Source: Betaproteobacteria bacterium
GTDB lineage: Bacteria > Pseudomonadota > Gammaproteobacteria > Burkholderiales > Burkholderiaceae_C
NCBI GenBank assembly: GCA_005882155.1
Contig: VBCQ01000196.1
Location: 1-6,700, forward strand
Direction of reading: 5' to 3'
DNA: 6,700 bases
Positions 1 through 5,753 of the stretch are shown piece by piece; the stretch's first letter is position 1; the number at the start of each line of letters is the position of its first letter. Under the pieces are notes generated by a model. The model was not told the origin of the DNA. It saw nothing but the letters and a program-made list of their open reading frames with translations, and did no database searches. Both the position numbers and the translations under genes were made by a program.

Positions 1-541
1 GATGATGGTGCTCGACATGAGCGCGCGCCTCGATGCATCGCTCGCGGTGCGCTTCGCGTGTCTGGGTCACGACCTCGGCAAAGGAACGACGCCGCAGGAC
101 ATCCTGCCGCGTCACCTCGGCCACGAGCAGCGCAGCGTCGAGCTCGTGGATGCAGTCTGCGATCGCTGGAAGGTGCCGGTCGAGTGCCGCGAGCTCGCTG
201 AGGTCGTCGCGCGCGAGCATGGCGCGGTGCATCGCTGCGCCGAGTTTGGCTCGGCCGCGCTCGTGCGTTTGCTCGAGCGCTGCGACGCGTTGCGCCGGCC
301 GGATCGATTCAACGAGCTGCTGCTTGCCTGCGAATGCGATGCACGAGGCCGGCTCGGCCTCGAGGAAGTGCCGTACACGCAGCGCGAGCGCTTGCTCGCC
401 GCGCTGGCAAGCGCTCGCAGCGTCGACACCGCGATAATCGCGGCCGACGCGGCGCAGCGCGGCAAGACCGGCCCGGCGATCGGCGAGGCGCTCCACGCCG
501 CGCGGGTTCATGCGGTGGCCGCGGCATTGGCCATCAGCTGA
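1..541 (+). CDS. cca: Multifunctional CCA protein, C-terminal HD-domain part (5' end outside window)
   Basis: This is the last 179 residues of the bacterial multifunctional CCA protein, which adds or repairs the 3' CCA end of tRNAs and, in its HD domain, carries phosphodiesterase/phosphatase activity. The frame is open at the left edge and base 1 is the last base of an upstream codon, so the gene starts outside the window; the Met at base 2 is internal. The visible part aligns by eye with the E. coli Cca C-terminus. It shows the HD motif HDLGKG at visible residues 23-28, the conserved HEQRS at 41-45, the helix around ERCDALRRPDRF (92-103), the ECDARGR segment (111-117) and the closing helix ending near residue 175. 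The nucleotidyltransferase head is not in view. A full-length protein of roughly 410 residues is expected for the family. No truncation or frameshift is seen. The next gene begins 72 bp downstream on the same strand. Confidence 0.95.
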   Translation, partial: MMVLDMSARLDASLAVRFACLGHDLGKGTTPQDILPRHLGHEQRSVELVDAVCDRWKVPVECRELAEVVAREHGAVHRCAEFGSAALVRLLERCDALRRPDRFNELLLACECDARGRLGLEEVPYTQRERLLAALASARSVDTAIIAADAAQRGKTGPAIGEALHAARVHAVAAALAIS

Positions 542-576
542 CCATCGCCTGACCCTTCCGGCATCGTGAATCGCGC

Positions 577-597
577 CTTGTGCCACGATGGCACGAG
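577..597 (+). terminator. Hairpin after cca, possible weak terminator
   Basis: Arms CTTGTGCC (577-584) and GGCACGAG (590-597) pair over 8 positions with one G-U wobble, closing a 5-nt loop. The hairpin lies between the cca stop and the next start. It is followed by only two T residues, so it lacks the U-tract of a classical intrinsic terminator. It could slow transcription, protect the cca mRNA 3' end, or be chance in GC-rich DNA. Confidence 0.3.
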
Positions 598-613
598 TTC
601 ACGGGGGTGCGCC

Positions 614-994
614 ATGGGTCTCGCGGAGGGCATACGCAAGCGCGGGTTCCGCAAGTGGTACGAGCGCGAGCTGATCCAGAGTCACGCCCACCTGGTGCTC
701 ACCTGCTTCTGCGCGATCGGCTTGCTCGCTGCATTCGAAGTGCACAGCCGCAGCGCGCCATGGTCCGACCAATTGACCGATGCGGGCGCGATCGTGCTGT
801 TCGCGTTCGTCGGCGTGTGGGCGCTGCGCCGCTACCTCTACCTGCTGACGCATGCCGAAGCCGTCGCCAACCAGGCGGTGTGCCCGCAGTGCCAAACCTA
901 CGCACGCTTCAGCGTCACGGAAGATGATCGCGTGCATCAGTTGCTGACGGTGCGTTGCAGGAAGTGCGAGCACGAGTGGGCGATTGCGCATTGA
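614..994 (+). CDS. Small two-helix membrane protein with C-terminal zinc ribbon, unknown function
   Basis: This is a 126-residue protein of no assigned function; proteins of this type occur in Burkholderiales as hypothetical proteins, as far as I recall. The N-terminus is basic and amphipathic (KRGFRKWYEREL, residues 9-20). Hydrophobic segments at about 24-41 and 57-75 look like two membrane helices, the second followed by two arginines. After this comes a soluble tail with paired CxxC motifs, CPQC at 90-93 and CRKC at 115-118, a likely zinc-ribbon knuckle pair. Positive charges at the N-terminus and after helix 2 suggest both ends face the cytoplasm, with a short periplasmic loop. The start at 614 is preferred because a G-rich stretch (603-607) precedes it and the N-terminus is then family-like. 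An in-frame ATG at 566 would add 16 unlikely residues and run through the hairpin. The gene ends 28 bp from the convergent methyltransferase gene. Confidence 0.8.
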   Translation: MGLAEGIRKRGFRKWYERELIQSHAHLVLTCFCAIGLLAAFEVHSRSAPWSDQLTDAGAIVLFAFVGVWALRRYLYLLTHAEAVANQAVCPQCQTYARFSVTEDDRVHQLLTVRCRKCEHEWAIAH

Positions 995-1022
995 GCCAAT
1001 GCTTCACCGCAGAGGAACGAAT

Positions 1023-2132
1023 TCACAGCGTGTGCGTCCGGTCCCCCGTCATGAATCCGATCGGCCCCGTAGTGAACGCGCGATCGCAGCCGCGGGCGAA
1101 GCCGATGACCTTGAAGAGTTCGCCCATCTCGTGCTCGTTGAGCAGCTTCTGCGAATTGGCGATCGTCTTCACATCGGCGCCTTGCAGCAGATCGAGCAGG
1201 CCGCAGTTCATCAGGAAACGCGCCTGCGTCGCATAGCCCAGCACCTCGAGGCCAGCCGCTTGCGCAGCGAGCGCGATCCCGCTGAAATTGATATGCGCGG
1301 TAATGTCCTTCTCGCCGACATCGGCGAGCGGATCGGCGTCGGACCGATGAGCGCGATGGCACATCAGCGTGCCGGCATCGCGCTGCGGGTGGTAGTACTC
1401 GGCAGCGGGAAAGCCGTAGTCGATGAAGAATGCGGCGCCGCACTCGAGGCGATCGGCCAGCGTCGCGATGAAGGCTTCGGCTTGCGGATGGATCTCGGTG
1501 ACGGTGCCGGGCGCGAACACTGCGTCGTGCGGCGGACGCAGGTCCGTCGCGCGGTCATCCCAGGCGAGGGCGTCGGCCGACTCGACGACGCCGCGCTCGA
1601 GCCAGCGCTGCCCGTCGAAATGCAGCAGCTGTACCGGCATCGCGTCGAGCACTTCGTTGCCGACCACGACGCCTTGCATCGTGTCGGGCAATGCATCGAG
1701 CCAATGGACTTTGCTCGCGTGCGAATGCAGCGTCTCGCGCTGGCGTTCGCGCAAGCTGCCCGAGAGATCGACGATGCTGTAGCGGCCGACCCGCTCGCCG
1801 AGCGCGTCGAGCAGCTGAAGCGCGAGCGCGCCCGAGCCGGCGCCGAATTCCCACAGCTCGCGGCTGCCGCATGCGTCGAGCGCCTGCGCCACCTGGCGCG
1901 CGAGCGCGCGGCCGAACAAGGGGGACAATTCGGGTGCGGTGATGAAGTCGCTGCCTGAGCTCGGCAGAGCGCCGAACTGCCGGTTGCCGCGCGCGTAGTA
2001 GCCGAGGCCGGGCGCGTACAGCGCCATCGCCATGAAGCGATCGAACGAGAGCCAGCCGTCGTGGCGCGCAATCGCGCGGCGGATCAGCGACATCAACGCC
2101 GTCGATACACTTCCAGGTTCTTCGACTTGCAT
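1023..2132 (-). CDS. SAM-dependent methyltransferase, MidA/NDUFAF7 family (COG1565, DUF185)
   Basis: This 369-residue protein belongs to the family of mitochondrial NDUFAF7, which methylates an arginine of a complex I subunit; the bacterial substrate is not established. The N-terminus carries the family signature FDRFMAMALYAPGLGYYARG (30-49). Then come FITAPELSPLFG (63-74), the SAM-binding loop EFGAGSG (95-101), GNEVLDAMPV (158-167), FFIDYGFP (235-242) and GEKDITAHINFS (273-284). Length and motif order are normal and the gene looks intact. The start at 2132 is chosen because the conserved region begins about 20 residues later. An in-frame ATG at 2159 would add nine residues and overlap the divergent SDR gene. 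Neither start has a clear Shine-Dalgarno sequence, but a TACAAT lies exactly 6 bases before the 2132 start. The open frame also extends upstream antisense to the SDR gene, which is a GC artefact. If complex I maturation is the role here, it is inference only. Confidence 0.92.
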   Translation of the reverse strand: MQVEEPGSVSTALMSLIRRAIARHDGWLSFDRFMAMALYAPGLGYYARGNRQFGALPSSGSDFITAPELSPLFGRALARQVAQALDACGSRELWEFGAGSGALALQLLDALGERVGRYSIVDLSGSLRERQRETLHSHASKVHWLDALPDTMQGVVVGNEVLDAMPVQLLHFDGQRWLERGVVESADALAWDDRATDLRPPHDAVFAPGTVTEIHPQAEAFIATLADRLECGAAFFIDYGFPAAEYYHPQRDAGTLMCHRAHRSDADPLADVGEKDITAHINFSGIALAAQAAGLEVLGYATQARFLMNCGLLDLLQGADVKTIANSQKLLNEHEMGELFKVIGFARGCDRAFTTGPIGFMTGDRTHTL

Positions 2133-2138
2133 TGGCAG

Positions 2139-2144
2139 ATTGTA
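2139..2144 (-). promoter_or_regulatory. Candidate -10 element for the MidA-family gene
   Basis: Read on the minus strand this is TACAAT, five of six matches to TATAAT. It is separated by 6 bases (CTGCCA) from the ATG at 2132, so transcription would begin at or next to the start codon. I see no good -35 box at 16-18 bp. The site lies in the 18-bp gap between divergent genes. A short AT-rich match can arise by chance, so this is a hypothesis. Confidence 0.3.
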
Positions 2145-2150
2145 GAAAGC

Positions 2151-2924
2151 ATGTCCCATCGTCCCGTCGTGCTGGTGACCGGTGCCGCCCGGCGTCTCGG
2201 CCGCGAAATCGCGCTGCATTTGGCCGCGAACGGCTACGACCTGGCCGTCCACTACCGCCGCTCGCGCGACGAGGCCGAGGCGACTGCCGCCGACGCGCGT
2301 GCCGCCGGCGCCGCGGCATCGATCTTCGCCGCCGACCTTGCCGATGAAGCCGCGTGCCGCGCGCTGGTGCCTAGCGTGCTTGGGCATTTCGCTCGGCTCG
2401 ACGCCGTCGTCAACAACGCGTCGACTTTCGAGTACGACGCGGCAGCGAATTTCAGCCACGCGGCGATGGACAAGCATTGGCGAGCCAACACCGCGCCCGC
2501 CGTGCTGCTCGCCCAAGCGCTGCATGAGCATTTGCAGAACGGCAATACCGTCGGCTGCGTCGTCAACCTGCTCGACCAGAAGCTGTGGAACCCGAACCCC
2601 GACTACTTCTCGTACACGCTGTCGAAGGCCGCGCTGCAAGCAGCGACGGTGATGCTCGCGCAAGCTTTCGCGCCAACGTTGCGCGTGTGCGGCGTCGCGC
2701 CGGGGGTGACTTTGCTGTCGGGGCCGATGACGGCCGATGAATTCGCGAAGGCCCACGCCTTGACGCCGCTGAAGCGCTCGTCGACGCCGCAGGACATCGC
2801 GCAGGCCGTGCGCTTCTTGATCGAGTCGCCGGCGATCACCGGCACCACCTTGCTCGTCGATGGCGGGCAGCATTTGCAGCCGCAGGCGCGGGATGTGCTG
2901 TTCGTGGCCAAGAAAGAAGACTGA
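2151..2924 (+). CDS. Pteridine-reductase-type short-chain dehydrogenase (PTR1/FolM-like)
   Basis: This is a 257-residue NAD(P)H-dependent SDR of the pteridine reductase branch, predicted to reduce dihydro- or oxidised pterins or folates. The cofactor loop is TGAARRLG (10-17), which fits the TGX3RXG form diagnostic for pteridine reductases rather than the common TGX3GXG. HYRRS (34-38) after the second strand resembles the NADPH-phosphate-binding stretch of Leishmania PTR1. NNAS is at 88-91. In place of the usual catalytic serine there is Asp142, exactly 13 residues before Tyr155, with Lys159 completing YxxxK; PTR1 has the same Asp-Tyr-Lys layout and spacing. LVDGG is at 235-239. The start at 2151 gives a normal N-terminus; an in-frame ATG at 2061 lies inside the divergent gene and would add 30 atypical residues. 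Only a weak purine stretch (TAGAAAG) precedes the start. The FolB-family gene follows after 1 nt, supporting a pterin role. The substrate (dihydrofolate, dihydrobiopterin or dihydromonapterin) cannot be told from sequence. Confidence 0.88.
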   Translation: MSHRPVVLVTGAARRLGREIALHLAANGYDLAVHYRRSRDEAEATAADARAAGAAASIFAADLADEAACRALVPSVLGHFARLDAVVNNASTFEYDAAANFSHAAMDKHWRANTAPAVLLAQALHEHLQNGNTVGCVVNLLDQKLWNPNPDYFSYTLSKAALQAATVMLAQAFAPTLRVCGVAPGVTLLSGPMTADEFAKAHALTPLKRSSTPQDIAQAVRFLIESPAITGTTLLVDGGQHLQPQARDVLFVAKKED

Positions 2925-2925
2925 T

Positions 2926-3333
2926 ATGCAAAGCCTGTTGAGCCACCCGAGTCTGATGGACTGCCGGCGCCTCTTTCTGCGCAACTACGAGGTATGGATC
3001 AACATCGGCGTGCACGACTTCGAGAAGAAGGGCGAGCAGCGGGTGCTGGTCAATGTCGAGCTCTACATTCCGCTTGCGCTGTCGACACCGAAAGCCGACG
3101 AGCTCGACGAAGTGGTCGACTACGATTTCATTCGCCGGACCATCGGCCTGCGCATCAAGCAGGGCCACATTCACCTGCAGGAAACGCTGTGCGACGACGT
3201 GCTCGCGCTGATGCTCGCCCACCCGCGGGTTCGCGCGGCGCGGGTGTCGACCGAAAAGCCCGATGTCTACCCCGATTGCGATGCCGTCGGCTGCGAAGTC
3301 TTCGGCCTGGCAGCCGGTGTCGCGCCGTTGTGA
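2926..3333 (+). CDS. folB: FolB-family dihydroneopterin aldolase / epimerase
   Basis: This 135-residue protein belongs to the FolB/FolX tunnelling-fold family. FolB cleaves 7,8-dihydroneopterin to 6-hydroxymethyl-dihydropterin and glycolaldehyde in folate synthesis; the FolX branch epimerises the triphosphate side chain. Visible features are GVHDFEKKGEQRVLVNVEL at 28-46, the substrate-region VVDYDFI (63-69) with Tyr67, HLQETLCDDV (83-92), and the EKP motif at 110-112 with Lys111 as the likely catalytic lysine. Its length is slightly above the usual 115-125 because of about 15 extra N-terminal residues. The start at 2926 is one base after the SDR stop (TGA-T-ATG), so translation is probably coupled, with a purine-rich AAGAAAGAAG upstream. 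An internal ATG at 2956 is the alternative. Whether this is the organism's main folate aldolase or a specialised partner of the SDR cannot be decided here. Confidence 0.9.
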   Translation: MQSLLSHPSLMDCRRLFLRNYEVWINIGVHDFEKKGEQRVLVNVELYIPLALSTPKADELDEVVDYDFIRRTIGLRIKQGHIHLQETLCDDVLALMLAHPRVRAARVSTEKPDVYPDCDAVGCEVFGLAAGVAPL

Positions 3334-3343
3334 GGACAAGATC

Positions 3344-4240
3344 ATGAGTGCCGTACTGAACGAAAACCCGAGCGCGCTGGCGATCAACAAGCTGTCCAAG
3401 CGCCTGCACCGCCAGGTCGGTCAGGCGATCGCCGACTTCAACATGATCGAAGACGGCGACAAGGTCATGGTCTGCGTGTCCGGCGGCAAGGACAGCTATG
3501 CGCTGCTCGACATCCTGATCAACCTGCGCCAGCGCGCGCCAGCGCGCTTCGACCTCGTCGCGGTCAACCTCGATCAGAAGCAGCCGGGTTTCCCCGAGCA
3601 TGTGCTGCCGGAATATTTGACGAGCCGCAACGTACCCTTTCATATCGAAAGCCAGGACACGTATTCGATCGTCAAGCGCCTCGTTCCCGAAGGCAAGACG
3701 ATGTGCAGCCTGTGCTCGCGGCTGCGGCGCGGCATTCTGTACCGTGTCGCCGGCGAGCTCGGCGCCACCAAGATCGCGCTCGGCCACCACCGCGACGACA
3801 TGCTGCAGACGCTGTTCATGAACATGTTCTTCACCAGCCGCATCAAGGGCATGCCGCCCAAGCTCGTCAGCGACGACGGCAAGAATATCGTGATCCGCCC
3901 GCTCGCCTACGTCGCCGAGACCGACCTCGAGCGTTGGGCGGCGCACCGCCGGTTCCCGATCATTCCGTGCAGCTTGTGCGGCAGCCAGACCAACCTGCAG
4001 CGGGTGCAGATCAAGAAGATGCTGCGCGACTGGGAGCGCCAGTTCCCCGGCCGCGTCGACAACCTGTTCACCGCGATGGGCAACGTCGTGCCGTCGCACC
4101 TGATGGACCGGAACCTGTATCCGTTCACGACGCTCCAAACGACAGGTTCGGTCAACCCGAACGGCGACCGCGCGTTCGACGAAGATGAGGACTGCGGGCC
4201 CGGCCCGTCCGCGGCGATCCAGCTGCATCGGGACGATTGA
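3344..4240 (+). CDS. ttcA: tRNA 2-thiocytidine(32) synthetase TtcA
   Basis: This is a 298-residue ATP- and iron-sulfur-dependent thiolase that makes 2-thiocytidine at position 32 of certain tRNAs in the cytoplasm. The PP-loop SGGKDS (46-51) binds and activates ATP for adenylation of the cytosine. The Fe-S cysteines are Cys121 and Cys124 in CSLCSR and Cys212 in PCSLCGSQ, matching E. coli Cys122, Cys125 and Cys213. GHHRDDMLQTLFMNMFF (147-163) is a family signature. The C-terminal tail after about residue 270 is acidic and low in conservation, as usual. The start at 3344 is supported by GAGG (3332-3335), which overlaps the TGA stop of the upstream aldolase and sits 8 nt before the ATG; an in-frame ATG at 3263 lies inside that gene. 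The gap to the upstream gene is 10 nt, consistent with coupling. It appears complete and normal. Confidence 0.97.
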   Translation: MSAVLNENPSALAINKLSKRLHRQVGQAIADFNMIEDGDKVMVCVSGGKDSYALLDILINLRQRAPARFDLVAVNLDQKQPGFPEHVLPEYLTSRNVPFHIESQDTYSIVKRLVPEGKTMCSLCSRLRRGILYRVAGELGATKIALGHHRDDMLQTLFMNMFFTSRIKGMPPKLVSDDGKNIVIRPLAYVAETDLERWAAHRRFPIIPCSLCGSQTNLQRVQIKKMLRDWERQFPGRVDNLFTAMGNVVPSHLMDRNLYPFTTLQTTGSVNPNGDRAFDEDEDCGPGPSAAIQLHRDD

Positions 4241-4244
4241 ACGT

Positions 4245-4255
4245 CCTCCCGGAGG
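4245..4255 (+). promoter_or_regulatory. Strong ribosome binding site GGAGG within a small inverted repeat
   Basis: GGAGG at 4251-4255 sits 6 nt before the lipoprotein ATG at 4262 and is the best Shine-Dalgarno sequence in the window. It is preceded by its complement CCTCC (4245-4249), so CCTC and GAGG can form a 4-bp stem with a 3-nt loop that would partly hide it. Ribosomes finishing ttcA at 4240 would open such a weak stem. Confidence 0.6.
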
Positions 4256-4261
4256 TACATC

Positions 4262-4858
4262 ATGTGGAAAGCATTGACCGCCCTGGCAACCACCGTCGTG
4301 CTGACCAGCTGTGCGAGCCTGCATGAGCTCGCCAGCGATGTCTCGACCTACAGCAAGTGGCCGGCGGACCGCAAGCCAGCGACCTACGCGTTCGAGCGCC
4401 TGCCGTCGCAACAGGCTCACCCCGAGCAGCAGCAATTGCTCGAGGACTCGGCGCGGCGCGCGATCGAGCAGGCCGGCTTCGCGCCGGCGCAAGATCCGGC
4501 GACCGCCGACGTGGTCGTGCAGCTCGGCGCCCGAGTCAGCCCCGACTGGCGCTCGCCCTACGACGATCCGTTCTGGTGGCGCGGCGGCCTGTACTACTCG
4601 CGCTTCCATGGCCGCCACTATTGGCGCCCCGGCTTCGGCTTCGGCATGGGCTTCTACGACACCCCGGTCTACGAGCGTGAAGTGGCGTTGCTGATCCGCG
4701 ACCGGCAAACCGGCCAGCCGTTGTTCGAGGCGCGCGCCGTCAACGACGGCTACTCGTCGTCGATCAACTCGCTGCTGCCGGCGATGTACGACGCGGCGAT
4801 GAAGGACTTTCCGTACGGCGGCGTCAACCCGCGGCGGATCGTGACGCAGATCGGTTGA
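4262..4858 (+). CDS. DUF4136 family lipoprotein
   Basis: This is a 198-residue predicted lipoprotein of the DUF4136 family, function unknown. A short signal peptide ends in the lipobox LTSC (14-17), with Cys17 as the lipidated residue; Ala follows it, with no Asp at +2, so outer-membrane sorting is likely. The mature part starts with a strand typical of the family (TYAF at 41-44), then a helix with an ATADVVVQLG strand (80-89). A Trp/Tyr/Gly-rich insert follows (about 93-137, including DDPFWWRGG and FGFGMGFYD), then VALLIRDRQTGQPLFEARA (141-159) and a closing helix. The start has an excellent Shine-Dalgarno sequence. The gene is 21 nt downstream of ttcA and probably the last gene of that operon, followed at once by a strong hairpin. 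Nothing suggests a link to tRNA thiolation; the operon position may only reflect compaction. Confidence 0.88.
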   Translation: MWKALTALATTVVLTSCASLHELASDVSTYSKWPADRKPATYAFERLPSQQAHPEQQQLLEDSARRAIEQAGFAPAQDPATADVVVQLGARVSPDWRSPYDDPFWWRGGLYYSRFHGRHYWRPGFGFGMGFYDTPVYEREVALLIRDRQTGQPLFEARAVNDGYSSSINSLLPAMYDAAMKDFPYGGVNPRRIVTQIG

Positions 4859-4884
4859 CTAGGGCCTGCGTTAACAGGCCCTAG
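4859..4884. terminator. Perfect 10-bp stem-loop between convergent genes
   Basis: CTAGGGCCTG (4859-4868) and CAGGCCCTAG (4875-4884) form a perfect 10-bp stem with a 6-nt loop (CGTTAA). It begins at the base right after the rightward lipoprotein stop, and the far arm contains the TAG stop of the leftward lipoprotein (4881-4883). The location between convergent genes suggests a bidirectional terminator. Neither side has a T-tract, so it may instead block 3' exonucleases or be a copy of a dispersed palindrome. Confidence 0.7.
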
Positions 4885-5753
4885 CGCGAGTTGTCTGCGG
4901 CCAGGCTTCTGAAGTCTTCCTCCCACAGGCGGAACTGCTTGGCCGCACGCCGCCGCTGTTCGCTCGTGCTGAGCTTGTGCATCTGCGCGGCAAAGCTGCA
5001 GTTGTAGTCCTTCAACCGCAGCTGATAAGCGCGGTAAGACGGGCGCGGTGAGCTCACGTTGCGCCGGAACAGCGCCTTCAACGCGGCTTGGGTCTCGTCG
5101 TCGCTTATCGGCTGCGTGCTCAGGCGGCGCAGCGTCTGCACGATGTCTTGCTGGCGCAGCTTGCGCTCGGCAAACCAGAGCTGCGCATCGAAAGGCGACT
5201 CGGCGACGCCCTGAGCCAGCCGCTCGCGCTGGCCGGCGTCGAGCTTGCCGAAAAAGAACTCGGCGCGCTCGGCCACGCGCTTGACCTGCGCCTTCGTGCG
5301 TTCGTCGGCCGAGGACTGCAAATACTCGGCCATATAGGTCTGGTTGTTCTTCTCGAACTTGCGCTCCAGGTGACGCAGTTGCTGCGCCGACAGGCTGCGC
5401 ACGCTGCCGGCGAGCGCCGGGATGGCGTGATCGACGGCACGATCGATGCGGTCGGTCAACTCGTCGGTCCACTGACAGATTTGCGCGGGCGTCATCGTTT
5501 CGCCGACTTGAATTCGCGCTTGTGCGAGCAGCGCAGCGTAGTCGGGGAGCTGCGTGCTGCGATGCCACTTGAACCACGCGACGACTGCCTCGCGCACGCG
5601 CGGCGATTGTTCGTCGCTGAAATCGACATAGCCGTCGAGCCACCAGTAGGTCCAGTCGGGCGCCTGGTTGTAGGCAATGCGCAGCGCGCTGCATGCGCTG
5701 AGCAGCAGCATCAGCGCGCCGATAATCAGGCTCCTCGACAAGGACACACGCAT
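4881..5753 (-). CDS. DUF6279 family lipoprotein
   Basis: This is a 290-residue predicted lipoprotein that I recognise as DUF6279-like, function unknown. The signal peptide (basic n-region, hydrophobic 9-18) ends in lipobox LSAC (18-21), with Cys21 lipidated. The mature N-terminus has the hallmark LRIAYNQAPDWTYWWLDGYVDF (24-45). The rest is charged and helical with many Gln, Arg and Glu residues, including QQLRHLERKFEKNNQTYMAEYL (124-145), and looks like a helical bundle in the periplasm. The start at 5753 gives a clean signal peptide. Four in-frame ATG codons in a row at 5774, 5771, 5768 and 5765 would add 4 to 7 residues and are also possible. None has a clear Shine-Dalgarno sequence. The start codon overlaps that of glmU by two bases on opposite strands, so its promoter must lie within glmU. 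Its stop codon lies inside the terminal hairpin. Confidence 0.88.
   Translation of the reverse strand: MRVSLSRSLIIGALMLLLSACSALRIAYNQAPDWTYWWLDGYVDFSDEQSPRVREAVVAWFKWHRSTQLPDYAALLAQARIQVGETMTPAQICQWTDELTDRIDRAVDHAIPALAGSVRSLSAQQLRHLERKFEKNNQTYMAEYLQSSADERTKAQVKRVAERAEFFFGKLDAGQRERLAQGVAESPFDAQLWFAERKLRQQDIVQTLRRLSTQPISDDETQAALKALFRRNVSSPRPSYRAYQLRLKDYNCSFAAQMHKLSTSEQRRRAAKQFRLWEEDFRSLAADNSR
5721..5726 (+). promoter_or_regulatory. Candidate -10 element for glmU
   Basis: GATAAT matches TATAAT at five of six positions and lies 25 bases upstream of the glmU ATG, inside the 5' end of the divergent lipoprotein gene. A start site near 5733 would give a leader of about 19 nt holding the AAGGA at 5740-5744. 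The -35 region at 17 bp spacing (CTGAGC, 5698-5703) matches TTGACA poorly, so the call is tentative. Confidence 0.35.
5740..5744 (+). promoter_or_regulatory. Ribosome binding site of glmU
   Basis: AAGGA ends 7 nt before the ATG at 5752, a normal Shine-Dalgarno arrangement. It fixes the glmU start at 5752 rather than the in-frame ATG at 5773, and it lies wholly inside the coding region of the divergent lipoprotein. Confidence 0.75.

Noticed and set aside
995..1022. Possible terminator between the convergent membrane protein and methyltransferase genes
   Set aside because: The 28-bp gap shows no inverted repeat or T-tract on either strand.
984..1958. A 324-codon plus-strand open frame antisense to the methyltransferase
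   Set aside because: The opposite strand encodes all conserved motifs of a known family. This frame shows only a GC-driven composition.
2061..2150. A promoter for the SDR operon within the 5' end of the methyltransferase gene
   Set aside because: One must exist nearby, but I found no -10/-35 pair of acceptable match and spacing on the plus strand. GATACA at 2104 matches only three of six positions.
1023..2984. A 653-codon minus-strand open frame that extends the methyltransferase frame across the SDR gene
   Set aside because: The part upstream of 2159 is antisense to a clear SDR, is Arg/Gly/Val-rich without family features, and reflects the lack of stops in GC-rich DNA. Only the last 369 codons carry the methyltransferase motifs.
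3527..3546. Tandem copy of the 10-mer CGCCAGCGCG inside ttcA
   Set aside because: It is two units only and encodes the ordinary family segment LRQRAPARF. Its length is not a multiple of three, so copy changes would break the gene. It is most likely chance in GC-rich coding DNA.
3155..4708. A 517-codon minus-strand open frame across folB, ttcA and the DUF4136 gene
   Set aside because: It is antisense to three well-supported genes, its product is Arg/Ala/Val-rich low-complexity sequence with no recognisable domain, and it is explained by codon bias on the other strand.
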